Source of the DNA: Solirubrobacterales bacterium
GTDB taxonomy: Bacteria > Actinomycetota > Thermoleophilia > Solirubrobacterales > Solirubrobacteraceae
Reading direction: 5' to 3'
DNA: 64,000 bases
Assembly (NCBI GenBank): GCA_003132505.1
Contig: PKXY01000033.1
Span: forward strand, 47,988-111,987
In this document: in pieces, positions 1 through 8,965 of the stretch
How positions within the stretch are numbered: the first letter of the stretch is position 1
Layout: every line of letters starts with the position of its first letter
The notes under the pieces: generated by a model
Database searches by the model: none
What the model was told of the DNA's origin: nothing
What the model saw: the letters and a program-made list of their open reading frames with translations, nothing else
Position numbers and translations under genes: made by a program

Positions 1-2
1 CG

Positions 3-569
3 GTGACCGCGACCAGCACCGACGGCCAAGCCACAACCGCGACGATCCACTACACCGTTGCGGGGCCGCCGACGGCGACTATCACCGCGCCGGCTGACGA
101 TCAGACCTACAACGTTGGCCAGCACGTTGCGACGAGTTTCGCCTGCGTTGACGGGACGGATGGGCCGGGGATCGCGAGCTGTGTCGATTCGAATGGAAGC
201 GCAAGTCCCGGCACGCTCAACACGACCACCACCGGGACGTTCGCCTACACCGTGACCGCGACCAGCACCGACGGCCAAACCACGACCGCGACAATCCACT
301 ACACCGTCGCCGGCCCACCAACGGCAACGATCAACACGCCGGCTGACGACCAGACCTACAACCTTGCTCAGCACGTCACGACCTCGTTCGCTTGCGCCGA
401 CCCGACCGGGCCGGGGATCGCAAGCTGCCTTGACTCCAACGCCGCCGCCAGCCCCGGCACGCTCGACACGAGCACCGCCGGCACGTTCGCCTACACGGTG
501 ACCGCGACCAGCACCGACGGCCAAACCACAACCGCGACGATCCACTACACCATCGCTGGCGCGCCATCG
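3..569 (+). repeat. Tandem in-gene repeats of about 246-249 bp
   Basis: The same coding phrase begins at 3, 252 and 498, giving periods of 249 and 246 bp (83 and 82 codons). Similarity at DNA level is high, so copy number may vary by recombination, and the upstream part of the gene probably holds more units. Confidence 0.85.
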
Positions 570-1154
570 GAGCTGGCGGCGCCAGCTCCGCCCGTGCTGG
601 CGAACTCGACCGACGTTAGCCCCGTCGGCGGGTCGGTGACGATCAAGCTGCCAGGCAGCTCGACGTTTACGTCCGTGTCTTCGACAACGAACATACCCGT
701 GGGTTCGACGATCGATGCGCAGTCGGGAACGGTTTCGCTGACGATTGCGCTGCCAAACGGAGGCTCGCAGACCGGCGAGTTCTACGACGGTGAGTTCGTC
801 TTCACGCAGTCGGAGGACGGCACTGCCGTCGAGACGTTGGCCGGCTCCAGCTTCGCCGACTGTCCACGACCGCCAAACCGTCAGCGTGGCAGTGCTCGTG
901 ATGCGGCGGCGAAGAAGAAGCCGACCACCGTGGTCCGGCATCTATGGGGAAACGCGCACGGCAAATACACGACCAACGGCCGTTACGGGTCGGCGTCGGT
1001 GAGCGGAACCGTCTGGGAGACTGAGGATCTCTGCGACGGGACGCTCATCCGGGCGATCAAGGACAACGTGATCGTCGTGGCGTTTGCGCATCGCCACAAG
1101 AAGCACAACGTCCGCCAGGGACAGTCCTTCTTTATTCCCGCGCCCGGTTACTAG
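3..1154 (+). CDS. Secreted Ig-like repeat protein, 5' end cut off
   Basis: The reading frame is already open at the window edge, and its first GTG is a valine inside a repeat unit, so the true start lies upstream. Residues 1 to about 185 are beta-rich Ig/HYR-type repeats of 82-83 residues, each with a conserved Cys pair and the phrase [17 protein letters not shown] unique C-terminal part of about 190 residues follows; its end ([20 protein letters not shown]) resembles the C-terminal module of many large Solirubrobacterales surface proteins. A secreted or surface adhesion role is inference. No membrane anchor or sortase motif is seen at the C-terminus. Confidence 0.75.
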   Translation: MTATSTDGQATTATIHYTVAGPPTATITAPADDQTYNVGQHVATSFACVDGTDGPGIASCVDSNGSASPGTLNTTTTGTFAYTVTATSTDGQTTTATIHYTVAGPPTATINTPADDQTYNLAQHVTTSFACADPTGPGIASCLDSNAAASPGTLDTSTAGTFAYTVTATSTDGQTTTATIHYTIAGAPSELAAPAPPVLANSTDVSPVGGSVTIKLPGSSTFTSVSSTTNIPVGSTIDAQSGTVSLTIALPNGGSQTGEFYDGEFVFTQSEDGTAVETLAGSSFADCPRPPNRQRGSARDAAAKKKPTTVVRHLWGNAHGKYTTNGRYGSASVSGTVWETEDLCDGTLIRAIKDNVIVVAFAHRHKKHNVRQGQSFFIPAPGY

Positions 1155-1321
1155 GGCGCGGTTTCAGGGCGCGGTTTCGCACGCTGTCTCTCACAGCGGG
1201 CGCGGTGTCTGAAGGCCGCCACGGCCAGGATGTCAGAGCTCGGCCGGCCAGCTATCCCGCTTGCAGGCCTTTCCCACTGAGGCCAGCCACGCTCTGACAG
1301 GGACCGCATGCTTGCAAAGAG

Positions 1322-1897
1322 TCACGCCGCGGTCTGCGGGTGGAAGGGCTGGGGACCCTGCACCGCGGCAGCGAGCGTCACCAGCGACTGTTGATGGCGG
1401 TGGTGCTCGCCGGAGGCACCTCGGCTCCATCGGTCAAAGGTCGCCTCGCGTACGTGCTTTGCCGCGCATGCCTGGCATGTGCCGACGAGGGCGAAGTGGG
1501 CGAAGCTCACTTCGTAGCCAAAGCGGCGTTTGATGTGGGAGCGGACAGGATCAAGGAGCTCAGGGCGGACGGACTTGGCGGTGCAGCAGTCCGGGCAGTA
1601 GATGTATTCCCGCGGTCCGTGGACGGCGAGAGCGTAGAGCCCGGGGCCGTGTCCTAGGTGAACGTGGTGCAGCAGCCCGTGACGCTCGAGGATCTCGAGA
1701 TTTCGGTACACGGAGGTCGCGACGAGGTCGAGCCGGAGTGCGATCTGTTCGGCCGAGAGTGGTCTGGAGGCGGCAAAGAGGGTATCCAGCACGAGTTGGC
1801 GGGTGGCCGATAGGCGCAGTCCGCGTGCGCGAAGCGCTTCTATGGCGTCGTCAATGGTTTCGGCGGCGAGCCGTGGTACGTGCGGCGCGCTAGTCAC
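1322..1897 (-). CDS. Fur-family metal-responsive repressor
   Basis: This is a 191-residue Fur-superfamily regulator with an N-terminal winged helix (SATRQLVLDTLFAASRPLSAE, then VYRNLEILERHGL) and a C-terminal dimerisation/metal domain with two Cys pairs (CPDC and CQAC) of the structural zinc type. The GTG start at 1897 is chosen because the long upstream extension in the same frame is Arg/Ala-rich and unlike Fur proteins. The C-terminal tail adds a small His cluster (HHRHQ). It is divergent from the Tat/DUF4331 genes, which it may control. The metal (Zn, Fe, Mn) or peroxide specificity cannot be read from the sequence alone. Confidence 0.85.
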   Translation of the reverse strand: MTSAPHVPRLAAETIDDAIEALRARGLRLSATRQLVLDTLFAASRPLSAEQIALRLDLVATSVYRNLEILERHGLLHHVHLGHGPGLYALAVHGPREYIYCPDCCTAKSVRPELLDPVRSHIKRRFGYEVSFAHFALVGTCQACAAKHVREATFDRWSRGASGEHHRHQQSLVTLAAAVQGPQPFHPQTAA

Positions 1898-1951
1898 GGT
1901 CGCTCGTTCTGGTTGGCTGGCGCGACGCTGCCGTAATTGCCGTCTTGCGCC

Positions 1952-1968
1952 ACTCGCGAGGCGCGAGT
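1952..1968. promoter_or_regulatory. Inverted repeat between fur-like gene and Tat gene
   Basis: ACTCGCG, a 3-base spacer AGG, then CGCGAGT form a perfect 7-bp dyad in the divergent promoter region. It could be an operator. It does not resemble a classical AT-rich Fur box, so assignment to the neighbouring Fur protein is only positional. Confidence 0.35.
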
Positions 1969-2141
1969 TCGCGGCACGACCGATAGAAGCGCGGCGTGTT
2001 GGTGACCCATGTTCTCCTCGGTGCTCAGGTGCCGCAACGGCTGGGCAACCGCCCAAATGCAAGGCCGTCGCAGTTGTGTTTTGGGGGACTTGGCGTTGTT
2101 ACGTTTCGGCGCACGGAAACGGATCAGAGGAGGAGCCGAAA

Positions 2142-2519
2142 ATGTCGGACAGCACGAGACGCTCGTTTCTCAAGGCCTCGACCCCTACGCGCCACCAGCT
2201 CGCGCCGGCGGGCATTGCGCCTCCAGCAGCCGGCGCGTCCGCACTCAACCGTCGGGTCTTCCTGCAGAGTTCTGCGGGAGCTGCCGGTGCCGTCGCGGTC
2301 GCCGCCGGGCCCAGGCTGGCCGCCGCCGCACTCAGTGGAGGGACCAGCACGGAACCGGCTCGGGTCATCACCAAACCGTCAGGTCCGCCGCCTCGGGAGA
2401 CCGTGATGGCCTACATCCGCAATGCCGAGCGCAATGAGGTGACGGTCGTGTCCGGCATGCGCGAAACCACCTATCGGGATCCAGTCCTCGTCAAGCGGCT
2501 CGTCGACGCAAGTCGCTGA
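2142..2519 (+). CDS. Small Tat-exported protein of unknown function
   Basis: The product has 125 residues, and the start is fixed by a strong AGGAGGAG ribosome binding site at 2128-2136. It carries two twin-arginine-like motifs, TRRSFLKA near residue 4 and NRRVFLQSS near residue 36, the second followed by a hydrophobic Ala/Gly stretch. This looks like a Tat signal with an extra N-terminal twin-arginine segment. The mature part is only about 65 residues, with no recognised domain. It lies 30 bp upstream of the DUF4331 gene and is probably cotranscribed with it, so it may accompany or stabilise that protein outside the cell. Confidence 0.65.
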   Translation: MSDSTRRSFLKASTPTRHQLAPAGIAPPAAGASALNRRVFLQSSAGAAGAVAVAAGPRLAAAALSGGTSTEPARVITKPSGPPPRETVMAYIRNAERNEVTVVSGMRETTYRDPVLVKRLVDASR

Positions 2520-2549
2520 GCGACCGGCGCAAAGGCCAAGGAGACATCA

Positions 2550-3920
2550 ATGTCATCGCATCGCGAAGCCCCCGAGATCAGCAAGGACCCGGTCGCCGAC
2601 AACGCTGACACGTACGCGTTCGTCAGCCCCGACCGACCGGACACCGTGACGATCATCACCAACTACGTCCCGCTACAGGCCCCGCCGGGAGGCCCTAACT
2701 TCTTCGAGTTTGGCGATGACGTGCTGTATTCGATCTACATCGACAACGACGGCGACGCGCTTCCCGACATCGTCTACCAGTTCGAATTCAAGACCGAGAT
2801 CGGCAACCCGAACACGTTCCTCTACAACACCGGTCCGATCTCCTCGCTCACCGATCCCAACTGGAACAAGCGCCAACTCTTCACGGTCACCAGGGTCGAC
2901 TGCGATGAGACGTGTGTCCTCGCAGAGTGTCTCGCCTGCCCGCCATGCAACATCGGGCCGCGCTCGACGCCCAACTACGGGGCGCTCGCCGACGCTGCCG
3001 TCCACACGCTGAGCTCGGGCGAGGTCGTATTCGCCGGGCAGCGCAACGACCCCTTCTTCGTCGATCTCGGATCGATCTTCGACCTGGGCGACTTGCGGCC
3101 ATTCCAGAACCTCCACCTGATCCCGACAGCGGCTGCTCCGGGCGTCGATGCGACGAAGGCGCTCAACATACACACGATCGCGATACAGGTGCCGATCAGT
3201 GCGCTGACCAAGACCAACCACTGGTCCGGCCACGCCAATGCGATGAGCTCGGAGTCCGTGCTCGGCATCTGGGGTGGCGCGAGCCGCCGAAAGGTGCGCA
3301 TCGCGGACTGCGCCAACGACGAGCTCTCAGAAGCTGGTCCGTGGGTCCAGGTCTCGCGTCTCGGGAACCCGCTGTTCAATGAGGTGCTGGTGCCGCTGGG
3401 CCAGAAGGATCTCTGGAACGCCAGCCAGCCGGTCAACGACGCCACCTACGCGAGCGGCGTGCAGCATCCCGAGTTGGGGCAGTTGCTTCCCGTGCTCTAC
3501 CCGGGCGTGTTCCCGAACCTCGCAGCGTTGAGCGCGCCTCGCGCCGATCTGGTGGCGATACTCCTGACCGGGATCCCACCGGGGATCGTCCCCGGCTTCC
3601 AGAACAACACGGGCACGGTGCTCGCCGACATGTTGCGCCTCAACGTCGCGATACCGCCCGCCTCGACTCCCAACCCGCTCGGTCTCATTGGCGGCGACCC
3701 TGCGGGCTTCCCGAACGGGCGACGGGTCGCCGACGATGTCGTCACGATCGAGCTGCGCGCGATCGCGGGGGTCACCTACCCGCTCATCGACAGCAGCTAC
3801 AAGCCCGACGCGGCCGCCTCTTTGATCACGCAGGGGTTGACACCAGCTCCGAGCCGATACCTGCCGACGTTCCCCTATGTGGGACTTCCCTACGACGGCT
3901 ACGACACGCCGTCGAGCTGA
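2550..3920 (+). CDS. DUF4331 family protein
   Basis: The 456-residue protein opens with the family hallmark SSHREAPEISKDP and contains the DNADTYAFVSPD and FEFGDDVLYSIYIDNDGD regions typical of DUF4331. An insert around residues 110-135 holds several Cys (CDETCVLAECLACPPCN), which could bind metal or form disulfides. There is no signal peptide on this protein itself. The preceding gene supplies a Tat signal, so hitch-hiker export as a complex is possible (inference). Biochemical function of the family is not established. Confidence 0.85.
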   Translation: MSSHREAPEISKDPVADNADTYAFVSPDRPDTVTIITNYVPLQAPPGGPNFFEFGDDVLYSIYIDNDGDALPDIVYQFEFKTEIGNPNTFLYNTGPISSLTDPNWNKRQLFTVTRVDCDETCVLAECLACPPCNIGPRSTPNYGALADAAVHTLSSGEVVFAGQRNDPFFVDLGSIFDLGDLRPFQNLHLIPTAAAPGVDATKALNIHTIAIQVPISALTKTNHWSGHANAMSSESVLGIWGGASRRKVRIADCANDELSEAGPWVQVSRLGNPLFNEVLVPLGQKDLWNASQPVNDATYASGVQHPELGQLLPVLYPGVFPNLAALSAPRADLVAILLTGIPPGIVPGFQNNTGTVLADMLRLNVAIPPASTPNPLGLIGGDPAGFPNGRRVADDVVTIELRAIAGVTYPLIDSSYKPDAAASLITQGLTPAPSRYLPTFPYVGLPYDGYDTPSS

Positions 3921-3944
3921 CCCAGCCTCGACCACGATCACCCA

Positions 3945-4319
3945 ATGCACGAGCACGAACACACCCATCACGGCGACAACCACACCCACCAGCGATACTC
4001 CGACCGTCCACACCCAGAGTCCGTGGTGCTCGACATCGGTGATGACTTGGGAGCGCTCATCGTCTACACCGACGCGTCGTTGCACGGCAGCGAGATCGAG
4101 ATCAGCCGCGACGGCCAGGACCGCGACCGTAGCCACAAGGACGTCCTCGAACGCGGTCCCGAAGCCAACCCTGCATTCACTGCGGTCTTCGACAGGCTGT
4201 CCGAAGGTAGCTACACCCTCTGGGTTGACGGGGCAAAGCAAGAACACGGAGTGCAGGTCACGGGCGGACTTGTCGCCGAGCTCGACTGGAGAACGAGCAG
4301 TCAGCTAGTCGCGTCCTAG
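3945..4319 (+). CDS. Hypothetical protein with His-rich N-terminus
   Basis: The 124-residue protein starts MHEHEHTHHGDNHTHQRYSD, a dense histidine segment typical of Zn/Ni/Cu-binding tails. A compact acidic domain follows (residues about 25-115: VVLDIGDDLGALIVYTD, a later GSYTLWVDG) and looks like a small beta-sandwich. It follows DUF4331 by 24 bp. With a Fur-type regulator next door, a role in metal buffering or delivery is a reasonable inference, but no enzymatic motif is visible. Confidence 0.65.
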   Translation: MHEHEHTHHGDNHTHQRYSDRPHPESVVLDIGDDLGALIVYTDASLHGSEIEISRDGQDRDRSHKDVLERGPEANPAFTAVFDRLSEGSYTLWVDGAKQEHGVQVTGGLVAELDWRTSSQLVAS

Positions 4320-4532
4320 CGGGGGCGGCGCCTCGCGACGGCTTACGGCGCCTCGCGTGCCGAACACCGGCTCTCGCGTCTATTTGCGCTGCCAGTAGCT
4401 CGGCCACGATCCCGAGCCGGTGACCATCGGCCCGCGGCGGCTGCCCGATCGCTTCCATGCGGGGAGGGCGGTTAGGGTGCGTAACGAAAATAAACGCGCG
4501 CGACCCTCGAAACGGGAATCGAAGGGACGACG

Positions 4533-5609
4533 ATGAGTGACGTGGCCCTACCAAACCTTCGGATTGGCGTGCTCGGCGCCGGTGCGATCTCACAAGCCGC
4601 CCATCTTGAGGCCTGCCGCAAATCCCGCAACGCGACGCTGTACGCGATATGTGATGCGGCCGAGGATCTCCTGCAGGCCGTTGCCGCCGAGCACCAACCG
4701 TGCGCGACCTTTACCGACTACGACCAGATGCTGGCCGATCCCAACGTCGACGCGGTCATCGTCGCGGTCGCGGATCAGCTCCACGTTGCGATGGCCTCCA
4801 AGGCCATCGCCGCCGGCAAGCACGTCCTCGTCGAGAAGCCGATGGGCGTAAACGTCGCGGAATGCGAGTCGCTGGCCGCGCAGGTCGCCGCCTCCGGGCT
4901 CACGCTGCAGGTCGGCACGATGCGCCGCTTCGACGAGGGAATCGCCTACGCACATGACTTCATCGCGCAGGAGATCGGCGAGGTCCTGTCGATGCGCGCG
5001 TGGTACTGCGACTCGACCCACCGCTACGCGATCACTGATGCCCTCCAACCACTGATCCGCACCAGCGCCGTCGCGGTGCGGCCACCGGGAGACCCCAAGG
5101 CCAACCGACGCAGCTATTACCTCCTCGGCCACGCCAGCCACCTCGTCGACACCGCACGATTCCTCTGCGGCGACATCGTCAGCCTCCGCGCGCAGCTGGT
5201 CGAGAAGTTCGGCGCATTCTCGTGGTTCGTCGGCACGCGGTTCGCCGACGGCAGTATCGGCCACCTCGACCTCACGGTGTCGGTGCGCATGGACTGGTTC
5301 GAGGGCTTCCATGTCTATGGAGAGCGAGGCTCGGTGATCGCCAGGTCCTTCCAGCCCTGGTACATGAGGACCAGCGAGGTCGAGTGCTTCAGCGAATCCG
5401 ATGGCGTGTACCGACGGCCGCTCGGCGCCGACGGGCACTTCTGGCGCCGCCAGGTCGAGGGCTTTGCCGACACCGTGCGGGGTGCCGCGCCCCAGCGCGG
5501 CGCCGACGCGCGCGATGGTCTCGCAGTCGTTCAAACGCTCGTCGCGATCCAGCGCTCGCTCGACACCGGCGAGGAGGTCGAGCTCGCGGGGATCGTCGGA
5601 GTCGTGTGA
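4533..5609 (+). CDS. Gfo/Idh/MocA-family NAD(P)-dependent oxidoreductase
   Basis: The 358-residue protein begins with a Rossmann fold (IGVLGAGAISQAAH) and has the family EKPMG motif near residue 107 (HVLVEKPMG), where the lysine is the usual catalytic residue. The second half is the GFO/IDH C-terminal alpha/beta domain with LGHASHLVDTARFL. Members oxidise or reduce cyclic polyols and sugars at one carbon. It opens a tight run of three genes; the next gene starts on its own stop codon (TGATG). The substrate is unknown. The 213-base upstream gap holds a short CGGCGCCTCGCG direct repeat (4326 and 4346) and an AT-rich patch near 4485, possibly the promoter. Confidence 0.88.
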   Translation: MSDVALPNLRIGVLGAGAISQAAHLEACRKSRNATLYAICDAAEDLLQAVAAEHQPCATFTDYDQMLADPNVDAVIVAVADQLHVAMASKAIAAGKHVLVEKPMGVNVAECESLAAQVAASGLTLQVGTMRRFDEGIAYAHDFIAQEIGEVLSMRAWYCDSTHRYAITDALQPLIRTSAVAVRPPGDPKANRRSYYLLGHASHLVDTARFLCGDIVSLRAQLVEKFGAFSWFVGTRFADGSIGHLDLTVSVRMDWFEGFHVYGERGSVIARSFQPWYMRTSEVECFSESDGVYRRPLGADGHFWRRQVEGFADTVRGAAPQRGADARDGLAVVQTLVAIQRSLDTGEEVELAGIVGVV

Positions 5610-6451
5610 TGGACGTCGGGATCTTCGCCAAGACCTTTAGTCGACCGGACCTGCCCGAGACACTCGACGCCGTCGTCGCGGCAGGCCTCACGACGATCCA
5701 GTTCAACATGGCGCTGACCGCCGGCGGCAGGTCGATGCCCGACGACATCCCACTCGCGCTCGCCACCCAAGTCCGCGACGAGGTCGCACGTCGCGATCTG
5801 AAGATGGCCGCCGTATCCGGCACCTACAACATGGCTCACCCCGACGCGACCGTCCGGGCGACCGGCCGCCGACGACTACACGCGCTGATTGCCGGCGCGC
5901 GCGACATGGGCACTTCCGTGGTGACCCTATGCACCGGCTCACGCTGCGCCGAGGACATGTGGCGCTGGCATCCCGACAACGCGAAACCCGAGGCGTGGCG
6001 CGACATGCGCGGTAGCATCGAGGCTGCGGTTGGCGCCGCCGAGACGCACGACGTCACGCTCGGCTTCGAGCCCGAGCACAACAACATCGTCAACGACGCG
6101 GCGACCGGGCGGCGTCTCCTGGACGAACTCGGCTCGCCACCGCAGCTGAAGGTCGTCATAGACCCGGCGAACCTGTTCCCGGGTGGGCATCTGGCCCGCC
6201 AGGCTGACACGCTCAACGCCGCGTTCGACCTCCTCGGCGACGACCTCGTCCTCGCCCACGCCAAAGACGTCACGGCCGACGGAACGATCGTCGCGGCGGG
6301 TCACGGTGCGCTCGATTACGACCTCTACATATCGCTGCTGCACTTCGCAGCGCCAGACGTCGCACTGATCATGCACGGCCTGAGCGAAGCCGAGGTGCCG
6401 GGGTGCCGGACGTTCATCCAGACCGCGCTCGCCCGCATCTTGCCCTCGTAA
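5609..6451 (+). CDS. Sugar phosphate isomerase/epimerase (xylose-isomerase-like TIM barrel)
   Basis: The product has 280 residues, starting on the TGATG overlap with the oxidoreductase. It fits the AP-endonuclease-2/xylose isomerase-like TIM barrel: MDVGIFAKTF strand 1, TLCTGSR in mid-barrel, a metal-ligand region LGFEPEHNNIV (Glu and His), KVVIDPANLFPGG (Asp) and LAHAKDV (His). These acidic and His residues usually bind a divalent metal for isomerisation or epimerisation. Pairing with a Gfo/Idh enzyme is the classical arrangement for inositol-like or uncommon-sugar catabolism. Confidence 0.82.
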   Translation: MDVGIFAKTFSRPDLPETLDAVVAAGLTTIQFNMALTAGGRSMPDDIPLALATQVRDEVARRDLKMAAVSGTYNMAHPDATVRATGRRRLHALIAGARDMGTSVVTLCTGSRCAEDMWRWHPDNAKPEAWRDMRGSIEAAVGAAETHDVTLGFEPEHNNIVNDAATGRRLLDELGSPPQLKVVIDPANLFPGGHLARQADTLNAAFDLLGDDLVLAHAKDVTADGTIVAAGHGALDYDLYISLLHFAAPDVALIMHGLSEAEVPGCRTFIQTALARILPS

Positions 6452-6453
6452 CC

Positions 6454-7299
6454 ATGCGCACCGTCGTCCGCGAGGGGATTACCTTCTCCTACCTCGACCG
6501 AGGAGTGGGAGAGCCGTTCGTGTTCCAACACGGCCTCGGAGGCGACGCCGCACAGGCCGACGGGCTTTACCCCGACCATCGCAGGTTGGTCTGCCTGGAA
6601 TGCCGCGCTCACGGCGACACGGCCCCGCTCGGTGACCCGGAGGCACTCACCTTCGCTACGTTCGCCGCCGATGTGCTCGCCCTGATGGACCACCTGGAGG
6701 TCGAGCGCGCGCTCGTTGGCGGCGTCTCGATGGGCGCGGGCGTAGCCGCGCGCCTCGCTGCCGACCACCCCGAACGCGTCACCGGCCTGATCCTTGTACG
6801 CCCCGCCTGGCTTGACGCACCCCACCCAGACGGTCTCCGCATCATGGAAACCGTCGCCGCGCTGATTCAGCGCGGCGACACCCAAGCCGGCCTCGCGGCG
6901 CTCGAGGACGATCCCGCCTACCAGGCGATCGCCGCCCAAGCACCGAGCGCAGCTACCTCACTGCGCCGCCAATTCGCCCGCCCCCTCGCGCACGAGCGCG
7001 TCGCGGTCCTGCAGCGCATGCCCGCCGACTTCCCACTATCCGACGGGCGGCAATGGACCGACATCACGACGCCCACACTCGTCATCGCCACGCGCGGCGA
7101 CCCCATCCACCCCTTCGCGATCGCCGAGACGATCGCCGCAAGGATCCCGACCGCCACACTGCTCGAAGTCCCATCCATCGAGATAAATCCCTGCGCGCAG
7201 ACCCGCGCCATCGCAGAGTCGCTCGTGACCTTCGCCGACAAGATGCAGAACCCACATGGCCAAACAGACGGCCCACTGGACCCACGAGCTCACCGTTGA
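6454..7299 (+). CDS. Alpha/beta hydrolase
   Basis: The product has 281 residues; ATG 6454 lies 2 bp after the previous stop, so translation is probably coupled. Oxyanion motif QHGLGGD, nucleophile elbow GGVSMGAG (Ser near residue 92) and a likely acid Asp in ATRGDPIHP are visible. The usual histidine after the last strand is not obvious: the corresponding stretch reads EVPSIEINPCAQ. A lactonase or esterase role on a sugar-derived lactone would suit the neighbours but is inference. Confidence 0.78.
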   Translation: MRTVVREGITFSYLDRGVGEPFVFQHGLGGDAAQADGLYPDHRRLVCLECRAHGDTAPLGDPEALTFATFAADVLALMDHLEVERALVGGVSMGAGVAARLAADHPERVTGLILVRPAWLDAPHPDGLRIMETVAALIQRGDTQAGLAALEDDPAYQAIAAQAPSAATSLRRQFARPLAHERVAVLQRMPADFPLSDGRQWTDITTPTLVIATRGDPIHPFAIAETIAARIPTATLLEVPSIEINPCAQTRAIAESLVTFADKMQNPHGQTDGPLDPRAHR

Positions 7300-7372
7300 C
7301 GGCGGGGCACGAAATAAGGGCCGCAAACCCCCTGGCAGCGCGCTTTCAGGCTGTATGCGACGCCGCGATCAA

Positions 7373-7391
7373 TTGCTCACCGCCTGAGCAA
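7373..7391. promoter_or_regulatory. Likely SorC-type operator upstream of the isomerase operon
   Basis: TTGCTCA, spacer CCGCC, TGAGCAA form a perfect 7-bp dyad 66 bp ahead of the isomerase start. The same TGAGCA half-site with the same 5-base spacer recurs at 10925-10943 ahead of the E1alpha gene. The only regulator gene between the two sites is the SorC-family protein, so it is the likely ligand. Confidence 0.6.
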
Positions 7392-7457
7392 ATGATAACG
7401 TGGGCGCGGCAATGGAACACGGTCGCCTGAGACCTCGGTACAGGCATAGCGTCCATC

Positions 7458-8000
7458 GTGCTGAGTAACGCCGAGCTGGACGCGGCGCGGGCGCGGGCCG
7501 CGGGTTTTCTTGCACGAGAGGGCCTTGTAATGACCCAGGCCGAGCTCGAGGCGATGGAGATTGCGGACTTTGGCCTCTCTAGCCTTGACGAGACGGGGCT
7601 CGAGATCGTGGTCTACGTGAACACCGAGCGCGTCTGCGCGAAGGAGCTGGTGATGTTCCCGCGCCAGCTATGCCCAGAACATCGGCATCCGCCGTTTGAC
7701 GGGACCGCGGGCAAGGTGGAAACCTTCCGATGCCGCGCCGGCACCGTCTACCTGTATACGCAGGGAGAACCTACGCCGCAGCCGGCCGCGCGCGTCCCAG
7801 CCGATGGCGCCTTCACGGTGTGGCACGAAGTTGTGCTCACACCAGGGACGCAGTACACGATCGAGCCCGACACTCTGCACTGGTTTCAGGCCGGCGACGA
7901 CGGCGCCGTGGTTTCGGAGTTCTCGACGCAGAGCCGGGACGATCTCGACGTTTTCACCGATCCACGCATCCAGCGGACGACGATTTCGGCGGACGCGTGA
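7458..8000 (+). CDS. D-lyxose ketol-isomerase (cupin type)
   Basis: The 180-residue cupin matches the D-lyxose/D-mannose isomerase family in length and motifs. The metal ligands are readable as His-x-His in CPEHRHPP (about residues 75 and 77), Glu in GKVETF (about 88) and His in DTLHWF (about 141). The family converts D-lyxose to D-xylulose (or D-mannose to D-fructose) with Mn. The next gene overlaps by 4 bp (GTGA), marking an operon of isomerase, kinase, aldolase and regulator. Actual sugar specificity may differ from D-lyxose. Confidence 0.82.
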   Translation: MLSNAELDAARARAAGFLAREGLVMTQAELEAMEIADFGLSSLDETGLEIVVYVNTERVCAKELVMFPRQLCPEHRHPPFDGTAGKVETFRCRAGTVYLYTQGEPTPQPAARVPADGAFTVWHEVVLTPGTQYTIEPDTLHWFQAGDDGAVVSEFSTQSRDDLDVFTDPRIQRTTISADA

Positions 8001-8965
8001 ACCGGCCTCCGGTTCTTTGCATCGGCGTCCTCGTTGCCGACATCTTCGTTCCGCCACTGGAGCGATTGCCCGCCGCGGGCGAGCTCGTGGCAACGGATGA
8101 TTTTCTGATCCAGCCCGGTGGGTGCGCAGCGAACGTAGCGCTCGCGCTCGGCACGCTAGGTACCTCTGCTGCCGTGTGTGGACGCGTCGGCGCGGACATG
8201 CTGGGCGAGTTCGTGACGCAGGATCTCCAGTCGCATGGAGTCGACATCACGGGCGTCCTCCCGACCCCCGGGTTTGGCACATCGAAGACCGTGATCCTTC
8301 CCGTCGTCGATGACGATCGCCGCTACCTCCACACATTTGGAGCGAACGCCGCACTGAGGGCCAGTGATATAGATGATGCGGCGCTCGATGCCGCCGAGGT
8401 GGTGTATGTCGGCGGGTACCTGATGCTGCCCGCACTGCGCGAGGATGAGTTGGCTGCTCGACTAATACGGGCCCGCGCTCGCGGCGCGACCGTGATCCTC
8501 GACGTCGCGCTCGCCGCGGGCAGCGCACTGTCGCTGGCGGACATCGGTGGACTGCTGGCGCTCGCCGACTACTTCGTGCCGAACATCGACGAGGCGCGAA
8601 CGCTCACGGGCGAGGCGGATCCTCGCCGCCAGACGGACTGCCTGATCCAACACGGAGCTCAACGTGTCCTGATCAAGCTCGGCGATCGTGGGACATACGT
8701 CCGCAGCACCGAGCGCGAATTCGAGATTGCGGCGCCGCAGGTGAACACTGTCGAGCCGTCAGGCGCCGGCGACGCCTTTGCCGCGGGGCTCATCGTGGGG
8801 ATACGCGAGCGTTGGGATCTCGAGCGCACCGTCCGTTTTGCCAACGTGACCGGCGCATCCGCATGTACCGCCCTCGGATCCTGGGGTGGCGTGTTCACCC
8901 GCGAGCAGGCCGAGGCCCTGCTCGCATCCCAGCCACTACAGATGCGAACGGCGACAGCGGCCTGA
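7997..8965 (+). CDS. PfkB-family carbohydrate kinase
   Basis: The product has 322 residues, starting at the GTG that overlaps the isomerase stop. It shows the PfkB N-terminal signature region (PGGCAANVALALGTLG) and the C-terminal ATP/catalytic signature VEPSGAGDAFAAGL, where Asp is the catalytic base (near residue 261). DVALAAGSAL and YFVPNIDEARTLTG are typical of ribokinase/fructokinase relatives. It likely phosphorylates the ketose made by the isomerase, giving a phosphate for the downstream aldolase. Which carbon is phosphorylated cannot be told. Confidence 0.88.
   Translation: MNRPPVLCIGVLVADIFVPPLERLPAAGELVATDDFLIQPGGCAANVALALGTLGTSAAVCGRVGADMLGEFVTQDLQSHGVDITGVLPTPGFGTSKTVILPVVDDDRRYLHTFGANAALRASDIDDAALDAAEVVYVGGYLMLPALREDELAARLIRARARGATVILDVALAAGSALSLADIGGLLALADYFVPNIDEARTLTGEADPRRQTDCLIQHGAQRVLIKLGDRGTYVRSTEREFEIAAPQVNTVEPSGAGDAFAAGLIVGIRERWDLERTVRFANVTGASACTALGSWGGVFTREQAEALLASQPLQMRTATAA

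Noticed and set aside
1897..2142. Classical Fur box in the divergent region
   Set aside because: No AT-rich GATAATGATTATC-like dyad is visible; only a GC-rich 7-3-7 repeat at 1952.
1803..2519. A 238-codon frame that would extend the Tat protein upstream
   Set aside because: The upstream part runs antisense through the Fur gene and promoter region; a strong ribosome site and a Tat signal mark ATG 2142.
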